Source: a virus
Reading direction: 5' to 3' (one strand)
Length of the DNA: 40,219 nucleotides
Virus record (IMG/VR): IMGVR_UViG_3300045902_000068
Location: 1 to 40,219 of that record
Part shown: one piece after another, positions 15,975 through 24,663 of the stretch
How the letters are laid out: every line of letters begins with the position of its first letter
Position numbering within the stretch: the first letter of the stretch is position 1
Translations under genes and position numbers: made by a program
Notes under the pieces: generated by a model
What the model was told of the DNA's origin: nothing
Databases searched by the model: none
What the model saw: the letters and a program-made list of their open reading frames with translations, nothing else

Positions 15975-18900
15975 TTCCTCTACCCCTTCCGGGTCCGCCA
16001 GTATCAATCATTCGCGGAGCTTGTTGAGAGCTTACTGTTGCGCGTAGGTTTACATTAGCGCGTTGAATTTGTTCTGCGGCTGCCAATCCGATTGCATTTC
16101 CAATCTCTGGCGCTACAGCAAGAAGTCCATCGGCCACCGCAGGGCCGAAAACTTCGGCCGCCGTTTCAATAGACGTTCCCATTGTAGTCGCACTAGTTGA
16201 AAAAGTTTCACGCAGCATATCGACGTTCGTATTAAGAACGTCTTCGAGTCGAGCAGTTGCATTAGAGCCGCCCATCAACGAATCAAGGCCAGGTGTCGAA
16301 CCAAACCACCGCCGCCACCAAGATTCATCAGGAGGACTGGGCAACTCAATATTTGGCGGTGTAAAGTTTTCCATCATCAACGCAGGATTTGCCGCGATAC
16401 GTTCCATATCAGTTTGAAACCTGATGATAGAAGCGGCAAGATCGAGACTAGCCTGAATCACAGCTTGAGGAAGTTCAGGTGGAAACAGGGCTTGTTGCTC
16501 CCTTGCTAATCTTTCAGCAAGAATGCTAAATTCATCTGTAGGTTCATTTAGCATTCCTCCGTAAAAAGAAGTGTTTCCAAATCCAAATTGATTGTATTCA
16601 ATACTAGCTTGAACTTGATCTTTTAGGTTATCCCAGATAGTGTTGAAAAACTTGGCTACATCAAACCCTGTATCAGACAAAGTTTGTTCAAGGGGCAATG
16701 GAACACGGGGTGGACCGACGACGGGGATCGGGCCAAATAGATACTCGTAAGTATTTGTTACAAGTTCACGAGCAAAGTAGTTAGCTACACGATCTAGACC
16801 GTTTAGCTGTTCTTGCGCCACTACAGCCGGGTCTTTCATTCCAATGGCTAGACCAGAGTATGGCGGAATTTGCTCCATTGGACGAGAAAAGAGTAGCTGC
16901 CAAAAAGCCCGCATACTTTTTAAGCCATAAGGATCATCAATTGAAACCGCACCAAGCTCAGTGCTAACTACTCGCGTTTTTGTTAGTTCGTTTGCAGCAC
17001 TCTCTCTAATCCGATCCAGCAAGCTAGCGAACGGATTTTGAACATTATTATTTAGAAGGTCTTGGATAAAATATCCAATACCTAGTCCTGATTTCAAAAG
17101 TTGATCCCGCACCCAATCGCCTGCATCCATAACAGAGCGAGTTAGTGAGTCAAACTGCGGATATTGTGTAGAGGAACGCGGTGCATCAATTTGGGCTTGC
17201 ATTCTTTCAGCAGCAGTAGAAAGCTCGCTAGATAGTCTGTTCCAATGCCCACGCCAAGCTGCTATTAGTTCCTCTTGAGTCCTTAGATCTTTGTTAAGAG
17301 CATCTTCGACTTCTTGCTGCGGAAAGAAAGACAGCCGTATATTACCGAAGTCAGACGGCCAAGCTATTTCGCCGCTTGACGGTGGCCTAGCTTGAATAGA
17401 CGGACTAAACGAGAGCTGTCCAGAAGCAGGAAAATCGCCCATAGGCGTAAAAAGAGAATATCCTTCTGCATTTGGATTTATTACGGGAGGATTGAAAAGC
17501 CCATGCAACCCACTGTAGAGCGATTGCCCTTTCTTATAAAGATTATCAAAAATATCAGCAAGAACACCGCCGATAGTTTCTTCTGTCGAAAGCTCTGGAT
17601 TTTCTAACCGCCTACGAAAATACTCTTGATAGGCAGAAAAACCTACAGTTCCTACGACTAATGGACCAGAAATTGTTTTTAGAAAATTAGCAATCCGCGA
17701 AAGTCGCCCGCCCTGAGAAACATTAGGAGTCGCTTGATTGAGAATCCTATTTGCACCAACGCCCGCACCAGCAAGACCAAGTGCAGCAAGCGCCTTGCCT
17801 ACCCAAGATTGGCGTCTATTATTTCGGCCACCGAAGCTATCGTCGGCAAACTCGCCAACTGCTTGAGCCGCTGCGGCGCGCGTAAGAGCTGCGGCGGCCC
17901 CGGTCAGAGCACCCGCCGATCCCGTAAGAGCACTTGCGCTTCCAGTAAGCGCCGTTGCGGGTCCAAGTAGACCAAGAGCTCGGGCTCCTCCTTCAAGAGC
18001 CTTAAACGTAGCGTAGATAGCCCCTGCGATAATACCAACGGTATCAAAAGCACTTAGTCCTTCAGCAGCAACGGCAAGTTGTTTTGTAAAATCTGCCAGT
18101 CCGTTAAGAATTGGCGCCATCGCTTCAAACAAGGGCGTCAAAACATTAGTAGTAAACGTGTTCATTTGTGCGGCAAAGTTTCTAAACGCCGCAGCCAAGT
18201 TCTTATCGGTGGCCTGTTTTGGAGTAGCTGTTACACCTAGAACTTCTTTATATTTGTTTGCTGCTTCTGTAATACCAGAAATAATGTTAGCAAGCGTTCT
18301 TGACTCTCTCGAAATAAATCCAAGTCCTTCGAGAGCCGCTTTCACAGCTATGTTATCATTAAGATCAACGCCCTGCTCACGCAAAAGCGGAACAATAACG
18401 CTTTCGGCCCATAGACCTGGATTTTCAAATAGTAGCTCGCGCTGCCGGAAGCCACCGTCTTCTTCGGTAATACCGGCTTCTGCAAGCATTTCAAGTTGTG
18501 ACTTAGAAACGCCGGGAACGTTAAGTCCTCGTGACAAAGCAATTAGTCGGTTAATATCACCACCGATAGGGCGACGCAGATCGTCAAAAGCTGCTGCGAG
18601 ACGGAAAAGACCCTCGCCGTCAATCGTGGTAGCAAGACCAGATTGAATAAGAGCAGACAAGAAAGCATTAGAATTAAATTCTGGGCCAGCTACTCGTAGG
18701 GCATTTAGGAAGCCCTGTGCTAGATCTTCACCGCGCGCTGGATCATTAGAGATTTGAGCAGATTCAATAATACCAACAAGAGCATCAGCGTCTTGTTCAG
18801 CAAATCGAGGCCGAATTAGTTTAGCCTCGGCCAACGCGGAAGTAATCGAGAAAGCAATTCTTTCAAAGTTAGGTGAGTCAGCAGGAATAGCTCCAGCAAG

Positions 18901-20550
18901 GTCCGTCATGATTTGACGGACCTCTGTCTGAGACATCGACCTAACTTCTGTTCCTCTTAGAAAATCTCTGGCTACCTGATTAATGATAGCGATGTTACCC
19001 GGAGTTCGGGTAAGCATTTGAGTTGTTGTTAGGTCTTGACCTTCAAGCGTTACTTGAGCAGCGTGAATAACTGCATATTGTAGACCGAACGATATTTCGC
19101 CCAACACCATATAGGTGAGCAGCGTTCCTACGCGCATACCGAGGCGACCGGGGTTTGTAAAGTTCTCGTCAAACCCTTCTTCAAAAGTTGACAAGTAACC
19201 GGAGCCCTTATTGTAACGCCAGTTATTCGAAGAAGGGGGAGCATAATGTCTCCCGCTAAGATCGGGAACAAAATAGCTGCTGCGCATTCCCCGAAAATCG
19301 GGAAATTGACTAAACAACCTAGCAGATTGATTTTGTAGCAGTCGAAGTCGCAGTTGAAGAGATCGTGCTCTATTAAGTGCCGTCAGAAGATCTTGACTAT
19401 TAAGATTAATTTTGAAAGTTTTAAGATTTAGAAAATTCAGTGTAGAAGACAGCAGATTAGTATTGTTAAGAGCATTAACAATTTGCGAAGAGTTAACAGT
19501 TGCCGTAATCGAAGCACTACGACTTGCTGCCAAACGGTCAAGATCGGCTCTTGCTTTTGCAAGACCGATAAGTTTAACAACAATTTCTGCGTTACGCTGA
19601 GTTTCAACTTGCTTAAGTTGAGCTAAAGCATCTGTAATATTACTAACACCAACATCAACGTAAACTTTTCGCTGACGCTCTAGATTTTTAAGCCTAGCTT
19701 CAGCATCAGTAATACCAGTCAGGGCAACGTTTATATAGACAGTTCGTTGCCGTTCTAAATACTTAAGCCTAGCTTCAGCATCGCTAATTCCAGTAAGAGC
19801 AACATCAACATAAAGATCACGCTGCTGCTCTAGCCGACGAAGTTGTCCTTCGGCTAGGGTAGCTCCATGAACAATAGCCGTAATATTAACATGACGGGCG
19901 CGCGTCAAACGCTCTAGCGTAACTTCAATTTCAGCAGCACCAGTCAAAGAAGCGTTAATACGAACATTACGATTTCGCTCAAGACGCTGAAGTTGTCCCT
20001 CCGCTAAAGTAGCGCCATTAAGAATAGTCGTGATATTAACATGACGAGCGCGAGTTAGACGTTCTACAGCCGCTTCTACTTCAGCAGCTCCAAAAAGATC
20101 TGCATTTACACGAACGCTACGCTGACGCTCTAAAGCCTTAAGTCTGGCTTCTGCATCACTAACGCCAGTCAGACCAACGTCGATATAAGAATCGCGTTGA
20201 CGCGCTAAATGTTCTAGTCTAGCGGTAACTTCTGTTACGCCAAGTAGATCAAGATCAATTTCAGCTTTACGAAGCCGCGTAATAGCTTGCAGCTTTTCAG
20301 CTACTGCTTCTTCACCGACAAGACCGACCGCCATGTTAATTCGGCGGTCGTTGAAGTTTGCTAGTCTTTTAAGAGTATCAGAGACAGTATCGCCGCCAAT
20401 TAGGGCAACCCGAAAACGGATTTGCTTATAATTGATCGAATCAATAGTTGCCCTAAGTTTTTGAAGAGCCGCGTTGACAGCAGAAATCCGGGCTCGGCTA
20501 TTGCCGGTCGTTACGTTTAAGACTGCTTGTTCAACGAAACTAATCGGCAT
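15967..20550 (-). CDS. Tail tape measure protein
   Basis: A 1527-residue protein, the longest here, placed between the tail chaperone and N-like genes. Residues about 85-365 form eleven repeats of exactly 25 residues (consensus L-x-x-L-x-R-x-R-x-V-x-I-x-A-x-L-x-G-x-x-E-A-E-A-R). Hydrophobic segments near residues 473, 840 and 963 fit the membrane-inserting part. Using about 0.15 nm per residue, the known ruler for these proteins, the tail should be about 230 nm. Start at 20550 has GAAGGAAG upstream and overlaps the chaperone extension by ATGA. Confidence 0.95.
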   Translation of the reverse strand: MPISFVEQAVLNVTTGNSRARISAVNAALQKLRATIDSINYKQIRFRVALIGGDTVSDTLKRLANFNDRRINMAVGLVGEEAVAEKLQAITRLRKAEIDLDLLGVTEVTARLEHLARQRDSYIDVGLTGVSDAEARLKALERQRSVRVNADLFGAAEVEAAVERLTRARHVNITTILNGATLAEGQLQRLERNRNVRINASLTGAAEIEVTLERLTRARHVNITAIVHGATLAEGQLRRLEQQRDLYVDVALTGISDAEARLKYLERQRTVYINVALTGITDAEARLKNLERQRKVYVDVGVSNITDALAQLKQVETQRNAEIVVKLIGLAKARADLDRLAASRSASITATVNSSQIVNALNNTNLLSSTLNFLNLKTFKINLNSQDLLTALNRARSLQLRLRLLQNQSARLFSQFPDFRGMRSSYFVPDLSGRHYAPPSSNNWRYNKGSGYLSTFEEGFDENFTNPGRLGMRVGTLLTYMVLGEISFGLQYAVIHAAQVTLEGQDLTTTQMLTRTPGNIAIINQVARDFLRGTEVRSMSQTEVRQIMTDLAGAIPADSPNFERIAFSITSALAEAKLIRPRFAEQDADALVGIIESAQISNDPARGEDLAQGFLNALRVAGPEFNSNAFLSALIQSGLATTIDGEGLFRLAAAFDDLRRPIGGDINRLIALSRGLNVPGVSKSQLEMLAEAGITEEDGGFRQRELLFENPGLWAESVIVPLLREQGVDLNDNIAVKAALEGLGFISRESRTLANIISGITEAANKYKEVLGVTATPKQATDKNLAAAFRNFAAQMNTFTTNVLTPLFEAMAPILNGLADFTKQLAVAAEGLSAFDTVGIIAGAIYATFKALEGGARALGLLGPATALTGSASALTGSAGALTGAAAALTRAAAAQAVGEFADDSFGGRNNRRQSWVGKALAALGLAGAGVGANRILNQATPNVSQGGRLSRIANFLKTISGPLVVGTVGFSAYQEYFRRRLENPELSTEETIGGVLADIFDNLYKKGQSLYSGLHGLFNPPVINPNAEGYSLFTPMGDFPASGQLSFSPSIQARPPSSGEIAWPSDFGNIRLSFFPQQEVEDALNKDLRTQEELIAAWRGHWNRLSSELSTAAERMQAQIDAPRSSTQYPQFDSLTRSVMDAGDWVRDQLLKSGLGIGYFIQDLLNNNVQNPFASLLDRIRESAANELTKTRVVSTELGAVSIDDPYGLKSMRAFWQLLFSRPMEQIPPYSGLAIGMKDPAVVAQEQLNGLDRVANYFARELVTNTYEYLFGPIPVVGPPRVPLPLEQTLSDTGFDVAKFFNTIWDNLKDQVQASIEYNQFGFGNTSFYGGMLNEPTDEFSILAERLAREQQALFPPELPQAVIQASLDLAASIIRFQTDMERIAANPALMMENFTPPNIELPSPPDESWWRRWFGSTPGLDSLMGGSNATARLEDVLNTNVDMLRETFSTSATTMGTSIETAAEVFGPAVADGLLAVAPEIGNAIGLAAAEQIQRANVNLRATVSSQQAPRMIDTGGPGRGRGNG
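19470..20300 (-). repeat. Eleven 75-bp coding repeats in the tape measure gene
   Basis: Eleven units of 75 bases encode 25-residue beta-alpha-like repeats in the N-terminal part of the tape measure. Two subtypes alternate: one with G-x-x-D-A-E-A-R-L-K-x-L-E-R-Q-R, the other with L-T-R-A-R-H-V-N-I-T followed by G-A-T-L-A-E-G-Q. The alternation suggests duplication of a two-unit block. Confidence 0.85.
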
Positions 20551-20744
20551 CAGCGATACTTCCTTCGTCCCTTAGCTCCTTGCGACCCGCCTATAGCCGC
20601 CTTGCTCGCCTGCTTATGAACCTTGTGGAACGCAGCAATTCGTAGGGCTAATTGTGACAGGCGAAGCGGTCTAACGTCACCGATGCTTCCTGAGAAATAA
20701 CGATATTCTTCAACGCGGTCGATGACGCTAGAGGCGCTTTTCAA
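20550..20744 (-). CDS. Tail assembly chaperone extension, reached by -1 frameshift
   Basis: A 64-codon frame that begins with TTG within TTGA, overlapping the stop of the upstream chaperone gene. No ribosome binding site precedes it, so independent starting is unlikely. Tail chaperones between tube and tape measure are commonly made as a short form and a -1 frameshifted long form. Fusion would give about 261 residues. The product is basic, with a K-V-H-K-Q-A-S-K-A segment and a G-R-R-K tail. It ends in an ATGA overlap with the tape measure. Confidence 0.65.
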   Translation of the reverse strand: MKSASSVIDRVEEYRYFSGSIGDVRPLRLSQLALRIAAFHKVHKQASKAAIGGSQGAKGRRKYR

Positions 20745-20750
20745 AAACGG
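20741..20750 (-). promoter_or_regulatory. Predicted -1 ribosomal frameshift site
   Basis: On the coding strand the end of the chaperone gene reads CGT TTT TGA. Sliding back one base on the run of five T lets the P-site Phe tRNA re-pair perfectly (TTT to TTT), with a stop codon in the A site that favours a pause. The new frame reads TTG AAA AGC and stays open for 64 codons. I did not find a clear pseudoknot just downstream. Confidence 0.6.
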
Positions 20751-21334
20751 GGCAGAACTTTCAGCATGATCGTAACGCCGTCGGCCACCGTTAGCTTGTC
20801 AACCGCCCACGCTGGAAGCTGGGTCAGCTTTGAGCCGACAGGTCTTGCAAGACGGCGGATCAGTTCAAGAGTTCGCTGCATGTCATTATCGGCGGCCAAA
20901 ATATCTTCAACCTCGCCGTATGTCGAAGCCTGAAATTCTAGGCTTTTAATGGTCTGATCTTCGCCTTTGGAAGTTTTCATACCAATAGGCGTTCCAAGAT
21001 CATAGATAACAGACGATGTTACGCCGTCGCCATCGTTAGCGACAGTCCCGGCGGTTCCTTGTCCAATGTCCAAAGCGGCGATGATGCTTTTCGCCACAGG
21101 GATCGGGAGGCGGGCTAGGCTTGTGTCGTCGATCTGGATTCGCTTTCCACCAGATTCAAAATGCGTTTGATACGCAATGCGGGCTCTTTGGAGAGCCGTT
21201 TGTGGCTTGAGTTTGCTACTGACCGCCGTCATCCACAAGTCGCACATTTCGACGAAAGTCAGCGGATGAACAGTAATAGTGTCGATGACAGTTTCGCCGA
21301 TCTTCACTTCATGTTCAAATTCGATCTTTTCCAT
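20741..21334 (-). CDS. Tail assembly chaperone (Mu gp41/E-like)
   Basis: A 197-residue soluble protein between the tail tube and tape measure genes. It has the usual opening of phage tail chaperones: a short acidic strand pair, then I-T-V-H-P-L-T-F-V-E-M-C-D-L (compare 'l.ePt..e...'). It would bind the tape measure until tube assembly. AGGAA lies upstream of the ATG at 21334. The gene ends CGT TTT TGA, the predicted frameshift site. The family call rests on position, length and the overlap with the next frame. Confidence 0.7.
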   Translation of the reverse strand: MEKIEFEHEVKIGETVIDTITVHPLTFVEMCDLWMTAVSSKLKPQTALQRARIAYQTHFESGGKRIQIDDTSLARLPIPVAKSIIAALDIGQGTAGTVANDGDGVTSSVIYDLGTPIGMKTSKGEDQTIKSLEFQASTYGEVEDILAADNDMQRTLELIRRLARPVGSKLTQLPAWAVDKLTVADGVTIMLKVLPRF

Positions 21335-21370
21335 ATTAGATTCCTACGCTACCTGCGCTTCAAAGGGCGC

Positions 21371-21432
21371 CGCCCTCTCCCGCGCAGGTAAGGAGAGGGC
21401 GACTATTCCTACCGATAGGAGCCAGCTATCGG
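21371..21432 (-). terminator. Two hairpins after the tail tube gene
   Basis: Downstream of the tube stop on the minus strand are a 7-bp stem (21412-21418 with 21426-21432) and a perfect 10-bp GC-rich stem (21371-21380 with 21392-21401). No clear U tract follows. They may act as an attenuator or a 3' stabiliser that sets tube mRNA above chaperone mRNA. Confidence 0.45.
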
Positions 21433-21443
21433 AAGGCGTTTCG

Positions 21444-21845
21444 TTACGCCGCAGCAGGCAGAAGTTCGTCAATCTCGCGGAAGGTTGCGGTGATTGTAAC
21501 TTCGTGTCCATCGCTGGAAGCATCCCCGGTCGAAGTGCCAGAAATGCCGGTATAGACAAGCCCATTGTAGTGTTCAATGGTGATGTCAAGAGCGCCACAA
21601 CCCTGATAGAGGGCCAGGGGAACACCAAGATTACGAATGACAGTCAACTCGATCTGATTGTTCATACGAGCGCGGCGAACGTAACCACCAGGCAACGGCT
21701 CGTTATTAAACTCGCAGAGACGATATTGAGGTTGCTGGTCGTTCGCAAGTTCGTGCGAAAAAGGACCGTAAACGTCGCCCGTATCACAGTCACGAAACGT
21801 GATAAGGATGTTCCGAACGCCTACTTGATTGCCGCAGTCTGCCAT
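21444..21845 (-). CDS. Tail tube protein
   Basis: A 133-residue beta-rich protein directly after the sheath gene, the Mu L-M order, and of usual tube size (about 120-170). Strands such as N-I-L-I-T-F-R-D, Q-I-E-L-T-V-I-R and H-E-V-T-I-T-A-T-F-R-E-I alternate in the way tube subunits do. A strong AAGGAG precedes the ATG at 21845, in keeping with high expression. Four cysteines are present, more than usual. Confidence 0.78.
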   Translation of the reverse strand: MADCGNQVGVRNILITFRDCDTGDVYGPFSHELANDQQPQYRLCEFNNEPLPGGYVRRARMNNQIELTVIRNLGVPLALYQGCGALDITIEHYNGLVYTGISGTSTGDASSDGHEVTITATFREIDELLPAAA

Positions 21846-21875
21846 AGCAGTTCTCCTTCAATAGCGGTGATGGAA

Positions 21876-21899
21876 GATAAGCCGCCTAAGCGGCTTATC
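21876..21899 (-). terminator. Hairpin after the tail sheath gene
   Basis: A perfect 10-bp stem (21876-21885 with 21890-21899) and 4-base loop lie 4 bases after the sheath stop. The sequence following on the minus strand is TTCC, a poor U tract, so this is more likely an attenuator or RNA 3'-end protector than a complete terminator. Confidence 0.5.
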
Positions 21900-21902
21900 A
21901 AA

Positions 21903-23411
21903 TTAGCAGTTCGTAAGAAGTTGCGGAGTTGCATTGACCACGATCTGACGAATCCGAACAGGCGGACGATAGATCATGTTCAAATACAGCTTGCCGGGGA
22001 CACCATTGCATCGAGGCGAGACAGCAAAGTCATCTGTAACTTCGATGTCTTTGTTGATGTCCTCAAACTCGCTAAAGAGCGTTCCAACCTTCGACTTGGC
22101 CCAAGCGCGCGTCGAGCCAAGGATAGCCCGACGATTCGTCCCGCGAGCACCCTCACGAATGTTCGTAGCATCGCTGTAGTAGCCGAGACCATTGAATTGC
22201 TGAAGATGTTTTGCAAGCTCCGTAGCAGTCACCGTAGCGAGACGACGAGAAGCAACCGACTGGAAAGTCAAGTTTTCTCGACCTTCTGCATCGTAGCGAT
22301 TGTTCGTAATATCAGCCACGATCTGAGGCGAAGTCAGCGAGCCTTGGCCACCGGAAACGGGGACCGTAGGAACAAAGCCAGCTTCAACAAGCTGCTGCAT
22401 TTCGTCGAAGGTGAAGCAGGACGAGCAGGTTTCCGGGAACGACAGGCAGTCAAGAACACCGAATTGCGGTCCTTGAATGCTAAGTTCCGGATTATCAACT
22501 GTCAAGCAGCAAGATTTCGCCGCATAAGCAGCAACTTTCAGCCACGGGAAGTTCGGATCGGTGAGGCAATGTGCCATGCGCGAGACAACAGCCGAGTTTG
22601 TATCTTGGGCAAGAATCTGCCCAAGCGCACCCGCATTGTAAGTGTAGCCGTGTCCGAAACACTGAGGCTTATCGCAAGACCAAGCATCTTCAAGATAGTT
22701 GATCGCACCATTTTGCCAAGCTACATTTCCGTAGAGCATGGCAAAGCAGCAAACGCAGCAATCGCCGAACACCGTATTGTAGTTCAGCGGAGCTGGATCG
22801 TTTGCACCGACCACCGTTTGAGTTGTTGTGATCGTCACACCCGTGGGGAAGTAATTATTCAATCCATGCCAGTTGACATTCGGATTGAGGAAGTTTCCAA
22901 CAGTCCCCGCGTTGCGAGCCGTGAGCGTGACAACGCCGAGGGCTGCAACTGCCGTATAGGGAAAGTCAGGCGGAACAGCGGCAGCAATCGCGGCAGCAAT
23001 TGCGGTGGCCGTATCACCCGTTGAAACAGGAACGCTGATATTCCAGCGACCGTCGCCCCAATAGATGTCAATACGACCGTCAGAAGTTGCCGGACCTGTA
23101 ACCGTCAAAGTGTAGACAGCAGCAACGCCAGTCGGAGCGTCTTGACGCGGAAGAGCAAAAATCTCGATCCGTCGATCACCGCAGCAATTAATTGCGGTTT
23201 TAAGAGATTCGGCGAGAACCGAACCAGCACCAAACTGAGAGTCGATGTCTTTGATAGAAGTAACCTTTGTCAAGACATTAGGAACAATCGTGCTGGAGCC
23301 AGGATCGTAATACTGACCTTCCAGAACAACACGGCAAACTTCGCCGAGAATATTCTTGCTCGGATCGAAGCAAAGACGGATAAAACCGTCACGAAGCGAG
23401 TCGATTGCCAT
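21903..23411 (-). CDS. Tail sheath protein (Mu gpL-like)
   Basis: A 502-residue contractile sheath subunit. I start at 23411, nine bases after AAGGAG; an in-frame TTG upstream has no support. The C-terminal third has the sheath core pattern: E-N-L-T-F-Q-S-V-A-S-R-R-L-A-T-V, G-Y-Y-S-D-A-T-N, R-R-A-I-L-G, and D-F-A-V-S-P-R-C-N-G-V-P-G-K-L-Y-L-N-M. Order with gp38-like before and tube after is that of Mu. About twenty cysteines, including D-C-C-V-C-C, are exceptional for this family. A 581-codon open frame lies antisense and is judged spurious. Confidence 0.9.
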   Translation of the reverse strand: MAIDSLRDGFIRLCFDPSKNILGEVCRVVLEGQYYDPGSSTIVPNVLTKVTSIKDIDSQFGAGSVLAESLKTAINCCGDRRIEIFALPRQDAPTGVAAVYTLTVTGPATSDGRIDIYWGDGRWNISVPVSTGDTATAIAAAIAAAVPPDFPYTAVAALGVVTLTARNAGTVGNFLNPNVNWHGLNNYFPTGVTITTTQTVVGANDPAPLNYNTVFGDCCVCCFAMLYGNVAWQNGAINYLEDAWSCDKPQCFGHGYTYNAGALGQILAQDTNSAVVSRMAHCLTDPNFPWLKVAAYAAKSCCLTVDNPELSIQGPQFGVLDCLSFPETCSSCFTFDEMQQLVEAGFVPTVPVSGGQGSLTSPQIVADITNNRYDAEGRENLTFQSVASRRLATVTATELAKHLQQFNGLGYYSDATNIREGARGTNRRAILGSTRAWAKSKVGTLFSEFEDINKDIEVTDDFAVSPRCNGVPGKLYLNMIYRPPVRIRQIVVNATPQLLTNC

Positions 23412-23417
23412 ATTCAA

Positions 23418-23639
23418 TTACTCCTTGGCAGAGGGGGCAGGGGCTACCTTCGGGGCAGCTTGGCGGGCGGTGTCCGGTTCCACGATCAAATCGTTATGAA
23501 CTTCAATCAAGCGCATGATATAGGGCGTGCGCTGAACGGTTACAAAGCGGTCTTCAGGGATCATATCGCCGCGAGGCGAGGTCCGTGCGACCCGACCGGG
23601 AGCGGCTTTGACCCGGATATTTCGAGAGTCCATTGCCAT
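23418..23639 (-). CDS. Mu gp38-like protein (DUF2635)
   Basis: A 73-residue protein from the ATG at 23639 (AAGGAA upstream). It shows the DUF2635 layout: I-R-V-K-A-A-P-G-R-V, P-R-G-D-M-I-P, a V-x-V segment, then R-L-I-E-V-H-N-D-L-I-V. In Mu this small gene sits between gp37 and the sheath, as here. Its function is unknown. The C-terminal tail is Ala/Pro/Lys-rich. Confidence 0.8.
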   Translation of the reverse strand: MAMDSRNIRVKAAPGRVARTSPRGDMIPEDRFVTVQRTPYIMRLIEVHNDLIVEPDTARQAAPKVAPAPSAKE

Positions 23640-23650
23640 GACAGTTCCTT

Positions 23651-24241
23651 TCAAATTCTTGCAAAATCGCAAGGGTCAGGTTCGACGCATTCCTCACAAG
23701 GATCGCACGGGCGATTAGACCTTGCTCGAAGCACACGTCCGATGATCTGTATTTCAAACGGTTCCTTCGCCAGATCATCACACGAAGGATCGTCGGGTTC
23801 GCGACACCAGACTTCGGAGGCGCGAAATCGAAAGGTGATGACGACAGCAAACTCATTGCTCTCGACATCGAGAGATAGATAAGATACTCCGCCGTTGTTT
23901 GGAGTTCTATAGCTATGCATGAACGTCAACAAACGATTGCGGAGGCTTTCGTAGTTATAGAAAGCGTAGAAAGGAGTAACAGTTCCATCGGCCCTATTGT
24001 ATTTAACAGGCTCATACATAAACTGTATAATGAAATCGCTTGTAATTGTAATTTTTCCGCCACCGTTAGTAGGTTGAGCTCCAGTTTCGCTTATTAGAGC
24101 TGTAAACGCAAGCGGCAAAGTTGGAATATTTGTTTTGTTATCAAAAGGATCAACTTCGCTAACAGCAATAGAACGACCACCAAGGTCTGGAAACCAGACC
24201 CCAATTTTCTCAGCTACATCGAGAATTAGAGGGATCGCCAT
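23651..24241 (-). CDS. Mu gp37-like tail terminator/connector protein
   Basis: A 196-residue protein in the place of Mu gp37, before gp38-like. It contains I-T-I-T-S-D-F-I-I-Q-F-M-Y-E-P-V and a helix L-R-N-R-L-L-T-F-M-H-S, then a strand-rich region (F-A-V-V-I-T-F-R-F-R-A-S-E-V-W), consistent with tail terminator folds that close the tube. The end is a cysteine cluster C-D-P-C-E-E-C-V-E-P-D-P-C. It starts 16 bases inside the preceding gene. Confidence 0.6.
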   Translation of the reverse strand: MAIPLILDVAEKIGVWFPDLGGRSIAVSEVDPFDNKTNIPTLPLAFTALISETGAQPTNGGGKITITSDFIIQFMYEPVKYNRADGTVTPFYAFYNYESLRNRLLTFMHSYRTPNNGGVSYLSLDVESNEFAVVITFRFRASEVWCREPDDPSCDDLAKEPFEIQIIGRVLRARSNRPCDPCEECVEPDPCDFARI

Positions 24242-24663
24242 TTCACATAACCCGTCAAAGGTCTACCGCGTTCAAGACTTTCTCGCAACGCAGTATCAGA
24301 CATTTTTCGACGTTCCATATAGCGGGTGCCTTGCCGAAGGTATTTTGCGTAGGAAGTATTTGTTCCAATTATTCCGCTAAAGCGAGCCGGGGTAAATCGA
24401 ATACCGATGCTTTTAACTAGCTTGCCAGTGTCGATCGCAGGATATTCTTCTTCAGGAACATTTACTGAGCGGCGAAACCAAACCTTACTAATTTTGCGAC
24501 GAGCAAGAACTCCGGTGTGTGGTCCTTTTAACATACCTCTATAGAGGATTATATCAGCTCGTCGAATAACCCCTTCAACCCAAAGACGAATTGCCGATTC
24601 GTCTAAAACCGCTTCAAAAGCACCTGATCGACTTGTGTTAAAATCTATAACTACGTCAGTCAT
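24226..24663 (-). CDS. HK97 gp10-like tail completion protein
   Basis: A 145-residue protein with the HK97-gp10 ending: I-G-T-N-T-S-Y-A-K-Y-L-R-Q-G-T near residue 98, then R-R-K-M-S-D-T-A-L-R-E-S (usual form 'Y a . y v E f G T ... r P f l r p a l'). Before that, D-T-G-K-L-V-K-S-I matches 'T G . L r . S'. It lies between the head-tail joining and tail terminator genes, as in other phages. Starts in an ATGA overlap. Confidence 0.85.
   Translation of the reverse strand: MTDVVIDFNTSRSGAFEAVLDESAIRLWVEGVIRRADIILYRGMLKGPHTGVLARRKISKVWFRRSVNVPEEEYPAIDTGKLVKSIGIRFTPARFSGIIGTNTSYAKYLRQGTRYMERRKMSDTALRESLERGRPLTGYVKWRSL

Noticed and set aside
18158-18646. 162-codon plus-strand frame inside the tape measure gene
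   Set aside because: Serine/arginine-rich antisense shadow with no start signal.
20550-20744. Independent gene starting at TTG
   Set aside because: No ribosome binding site precedes the TTG, and the run of T at the overlap offers a better explanation by -1 frameshift.
21279-23024. 581-codon open frame antisense to the sheath gene
   Set aside because: It is arginine/serine-rich, lacks a ribosome binding site and domain signals, and mirrors the codon pattern of the well-supported sheath gene.
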